Source of the DNA: Streptomyces clavuligerus | Lineage (GTDB): Bacteria; Actinomycetota; Actinomycetes; Streptomycetales; Streptomycetaceae | Direction of reading: 5' to 3' | Length of the DNA: 64,000 nucleotides | Assembly: GCF_005519465.1 (NCBI RefSeq) | Contig: NZ_CP027858.1 | Location: 2,170,001 to 2,234,000 of the forward strand | In this document: positions 61,543-64,000 of the stretch, piece by piece | Numbering within the stretch: the stretch's first letter is position 1 | Layout: the number at the start of each line of letters is the position of its first letter | Notes under the pieces: model-generated | The model's input: only the letters and a program-made list of their open reading frames with translations | The model's database searches: none | Told to the model about the DNA's origin: nothing | Program-made: the position numbers and the translations under genes

Positions 61543-62817
61543 GTGACCGCCGACCAGCCCGATCCGCTCCGGCTCGAACGCGTCGACCACCGGTTCAAGG
61601 CGCTGCCGCCGGACGCCGCCGGGCTCACCGTCGGCGACCTGGCCGACCAGCGCCGCAACCTCTTCACCGGCGGCTTCACCACCCCCGTCCTGGCCCTGTC
61701 GGCCGAGTCCGTCGAGCACAATCTGAGACTGCTCCAGACCTACTCCGAGCGGCACGGCCTCGCCTTCGCCCCGCACGGCAAGACCTCGATGTCGCCGCGG
61801 CTCTTCGCCCGCCAGCTCGAACACGGCGCCTGGGGCATCACCGTGGCCGTGCCCCACCAGGCCCGGGTCTGCCGCGCCCACGGCATCGACCGGATCTTCC
61901 TCGCCAACGAGGTCGTCGACGCCGCCGCGCTGCGCTGGCTCGCCGGGGAGCTGGCGGACCCCGCCTTCCGCTTCATCTGCTACGTGGACTCGGTCCGCGG
62001 CGTGGAGCTGATGGACGAGGCTCTGACCGCCGCCGGGGCGCCCCGCCCGCTCGATGTCGTGGTGGAGCTGGGCGCGGGCGACGGGGCCAGGACCGGGGCC
62101 AGGACCGAGGCCGAGTGCGCGGCCGTCGCGGACGCCGTGGCCGCCGCCCCCGCGCTGCGGCTCGTCGGCGTCGCCGGGTACGAGGGCGAGGTGCCGCGCG
62201 CGGACGGCGCGAGCGTCCGGGCGTGGCTGCGCCGGCTGACCGCGCTCGCCACCGGCTTCGACGCCGAGGGCCGGTTCGCCGGCGCGGAGGAGATCGTCGT
62301 CAGCGCGGGCGGCAGCGCCTGGTTCGACGCGGTCGCCGATGTCCTCGCGGAGCTGCCCGAACTCTCCCTGCCGACGCTGAAGCTGCTGCGTTCGGGCGCG
62401 TATGTCTCGCACGACGACGGCCACTACCGCCATCTCACCCCGTTCAACCGGGTCCCGGACGAGGGCGCCCTCCAACCCGCGTTCCGGCTGTGGGCCCAGG
62501 TGGTCTCCCGGCCCAGCCCCGAGCAGGCGTTCGTCAACGCGGGCAAGCGGGACGCCGCCTACGACCTCGACCTGCCCGAGGCGCAGGCCGTCCGCGACGG
62601 GCGCACCGGCGAGATCCGCCCCGCCACGGGCATCACCGTCACCGGGCTCTCCGACCAGCACGGCTGGGTGCGCACCGAGCCCGGGACCGCGCTGGAGGTC
62701 GGCGACTGGCTGGGGATGGGGCTCTCCCACCCGTGCACCTCGTTCGACAAGTGGCAGCTCATCCCGCTGGTCGAGGCGGACGGCACGGTCGTCGAGTACA
62801 TCCGCACCTACTTCTGA
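61543..62817 (+). CDS. PLP-dependent D-amino acid deaminase (D-serine dehydratase/D-threonine aldolase-like)
   Basis: A 424-residue fold-type III PLP enzyme: an alanine-racemase-like N-terminal barrel with the PLP Lys in FAPHGKTSMSPRLFARQLEH, VVELGAGDGARTG and VSAGGSAWFD, and a C-terminal D-serine-dehydratase-like domain with FVNAGKRDAAYDLDLP, SDQHGWVRTEPG and the metal-binding GLSHPCTSFDKW (His and Cys). Probable reaction: deamination of D-serine or a similar D-amino acid to a 2-keto acid through an enamine, with RidA assisting. The GTG at 61543 follows GAAGGAG; the in-frame start at 61387 would run through the operator. A D-aminoacylase follows. Confidence 0.87.
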   Translation: MTADQPDPLRLERVDHRFKALPPDAAGLTVGDLADQRRNLFTGGFTTPVLALSAESVEHNLRLLQTYSERHGLAFAPHGKTSMSPRLFARQLEHGAWGITVAVPHQARVCRAHGIDRIFLANEVVDAAALRWLAGELADPAFRFICYVDSVRGVELMDEALTAAGAPRPLDVVVELGAGDGARTGARTEAECAAVADAVAAAPALRLVGVAGYEGEVPRADGASVRAWLRRLTALATGFDAEGRFAGAEEIVVSAGGSAWFDAVADVLAELPELSLPTLKLLRSGAYVSHDDGHYRHLTPFNRVPDEGALQPAFRLWAQVVSRPSPEQAFVNAGKRDAAYDLDLPEAQAVRDGRTGEIRPATGITVTGLSDQHGWVRTEPGTALEVGDWLGMGLSHPCTSFDKWQLIPLVEADGTVVEYIRTYF

Positions 62818-62934
62818 CGGCTGCCGCGGGCACCTGTCGCCGACGTCTGCCGACAGCCGCCTCGGGGGCCCGCACACACCCTCTCCCACGCTTCCGATAC
62901 CCATATATCCGCACTTCTTGACAGGGGACGGCCC

Positions 62935-64000
62935 ATGGACCTCGTCATCCGCAGCGCCCGCGTCATCGACGGCGGCGGCGGGCCCTCGTACCGCGCCGAC
63001 GTCGGGGTGGACGGCGGACGGATCGCCGCCATCCGCCGCGAGGGCGAGCCCGCGCTCTCCGGCAGGCGCGTCCTGGACGCCGCCGGGCTCGCGCTCTCCC
63101 CCGGCTTCATCGACATGCACGCCCACAGCGATCTCGCCCTGCTGCGCGACCCCGCGCACGAGGCGAAGGCCGCCCAGGGCGTCACGCTCGAAGTCATCGG
63201 CCAGGACGGGCTGTCGTACGCCCCCGTCGACGACCGCACCCTGGAGGAGGTGCGCCGGTCCATCAACGGCTGGAACGGCGGCGGCCCCGGCGACGACTCG
63301 GTGGACTTCGACTGGCGCACCGTCGGGGAGTACCTGGACCGGCTCGACCGGGGCATCGCCGTCAACGCCGCCTATCTGATCCCCCAGGGCACGGTCCGGA
63401 TGTACGCGGTGGGCTGGGAGGACCGCCCCGCCACCGAGGCCGAGCTGACCCGGATGAAGCAGCTCGTCGCCGAGGGCCTGGAACAGGGCGCGGTCGGGAT
63501 GTCCTCCGGACTCACCTACACCCCCGGCATGTACGCGAAGGACGCCGAGCTGACCGAGTTGTGCCGGGTGGTCGCCGCGTACGACGGCTACTACTGCCCG
63601 CACCACCGCTCCTACGGCGCCGGGGCGCTCCAGGCGTACGAGGAGATGGTGCGGCTGACGAGGGAGGCGGGCTGCGCCCTCCATCTGGCCCACGCCACGA
63701 TGAACTTCGGGGTGAACAAGGGCCGCGCGGGCGATCTGCTCGCCCTGCTGGACGAGGCGCTCGCGGACGGCGCCGACATCTCGCTGGACACCTACCCCTA
63801 CACCCCCGGCTCCACCACCCTGGCCGCAGTGCTGCCGAGCTGGGCGGCCGAGGGCGGCCCGGACGCGCTGCTCGCGCGGCTCGCCGACGACGACACCGCC
63901 GAGCGGATTCGCCACCATCTGGAGGAGATCGGCTCGGACGGCTGCCACGGGGTGCCGATGGAGTGGGAGACGATCGAGATATCGGGGGTCTCCGACCCGG
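62935..64000 (+). CDS. N-acyl-D-amino-acid deacylase (D-aminoacylase), 5' part
   Basis: The first 355 codons of an amidohydrolase-superfamily D-aminoacylase; the full protein is normally about 500-530 residues and the rest lies past the window end. It has the N-terminal beta-sandwich strand DLVIRSARVIDGGG, the metal-binding HxH of FIDMHAHSDLALL, the ligand region LEVIGQDGLSYAP, a His pair in YYCPHHRSYG, LHLAHATMNFG with a third His and ISLDTYPYTPGSTT. It releases free D-amino acids from N-acyl forms, supplying the PLP enzyme upstream. The ATG at 62935 has AGGGGA 7 nt upstream. Confidence 0.92.
   Translation, partial: MDLVIRSARVIDGGGGPSYRADVGVDGGRIAAIRREGEPALSGRRVLDAAGLALSPGFIDMHAHSDLALLRDPAHEAKAAQGVTLEVIGQDGLSYAPVDDRTLEEVRRSINGWNGGGPGDDSVDFDWRTVGEYLDRLDRGIAVNAAYLIPQGTVRMYAVGWEDRPATEAELTRMKQLVAEGLEQGAVGMSSGLTYTPGMYAKDAELTELCRVVAAYDGYYCPHHRSYGAGALQAYEEMVRLTREAGCALHLAHATMNFGVNKGRAGDLLALLDEALADGADISLDTYPYTPGSTTLAAVLPSWAAEGGPDALLARLADDDTAERIRHHLEEIGSDGCHGVPMEWETIEISGVSDP

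Noticed and set aside
1..64000. CRISPR arrays, tRNA or rRNA genes, insertion sequences, phage genes
   Set aside because: No regularly spaced identical repeats with unique spacers, no cloverleaf or ribosomal sequence, and no transposase or integrase was recognised.

Overview
The window is chromosomal DNA from a high-GC actinomycete, almost certainly a Streptomyces. The base composition is uniformly very GC-rich with strong third-position G/C bias. There is a WhiB-like regulator, a SpoIIE-type phosphatase carrying a rare TTA leucine codon, and conserved streptomycete gene neighbourhoods (ispH-xseAB, glpX-wbl-fumB-fumC, oxyR/ahpCD). I see no tRNA, rRNA, insertion sequence, phage gene or CRISPR array.

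Left part (1-38.2 kb) is core metabolism and cell-envelope upkeep. It holds the 5' end of ispH, an amino-acid permease, xseAB, a nitroreductase-fold reductase, a DUF4245 protein, glpX, a WhiB-like protein, a DUF1707 protein, and both classes of fumarase flanking a secreted SGNH lectin-esterase. These are followed by a DUF402 protein, a SpoIIE-type phosphatase, a catalase, a class A penicillin-binding protein and an SPFH/ribbon-helix-helix pair. Next come a PadR-ABC exporter operon, the oxyR-ahpCD peroxide-stress locus, an AI-2E family membrane protein, a secreted transglycosylase, a PIN-PhoH protein, a cis-prenyltransferase, an aldo-keto reductase and a DUF2079 membrane protein.

Middle part (36.5-53.5 kb) is a Tad/Flp pilus locus read right to left: a zinc-ribbon-like hypothetical protein, CpaB, CpaE/TadZ, two TadE-like pseudopilins, TadA/CpaF ATPase, TadB and TadC, a histidine kinase/response regulator pair, Flp pilin, a TadG-like protein, a lipoprotein, an OmpA-family protein, a secreted membrane-anchored protein and the prepilin peptidase. 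Two things stand out. One TadE-like protein has a 245-residue His/Asp/Arg/Cys-rich repetitive N-terminal extension. The DUF192 gene beside the prepilin peptidase sits between long inverted repeats with a perfect 105-bp core.

Right part (53.5-64 kb) is secretion and catabolism. It has a family 18 chitinase with a DasR-type site in its promoter, a secreted M14 carboxypeptidase, and a probable D-amino-acid/sugar-acid catabolic island: GntP permease, RidA, IclR regulator and PfkB kinase on one strand, with a D-serine-dehydratase-like PLP enzyme and a D-aminoacylase (cut by the window end) on the other. A palindrome between the two arms could be the IclR operator.

Several genes (ispH, xseA, DUF402, padR, DUF192) have a TANNNT box 6-7 nt before the start codon and no ribosome-binding site, which suggests leaderless transcripts.
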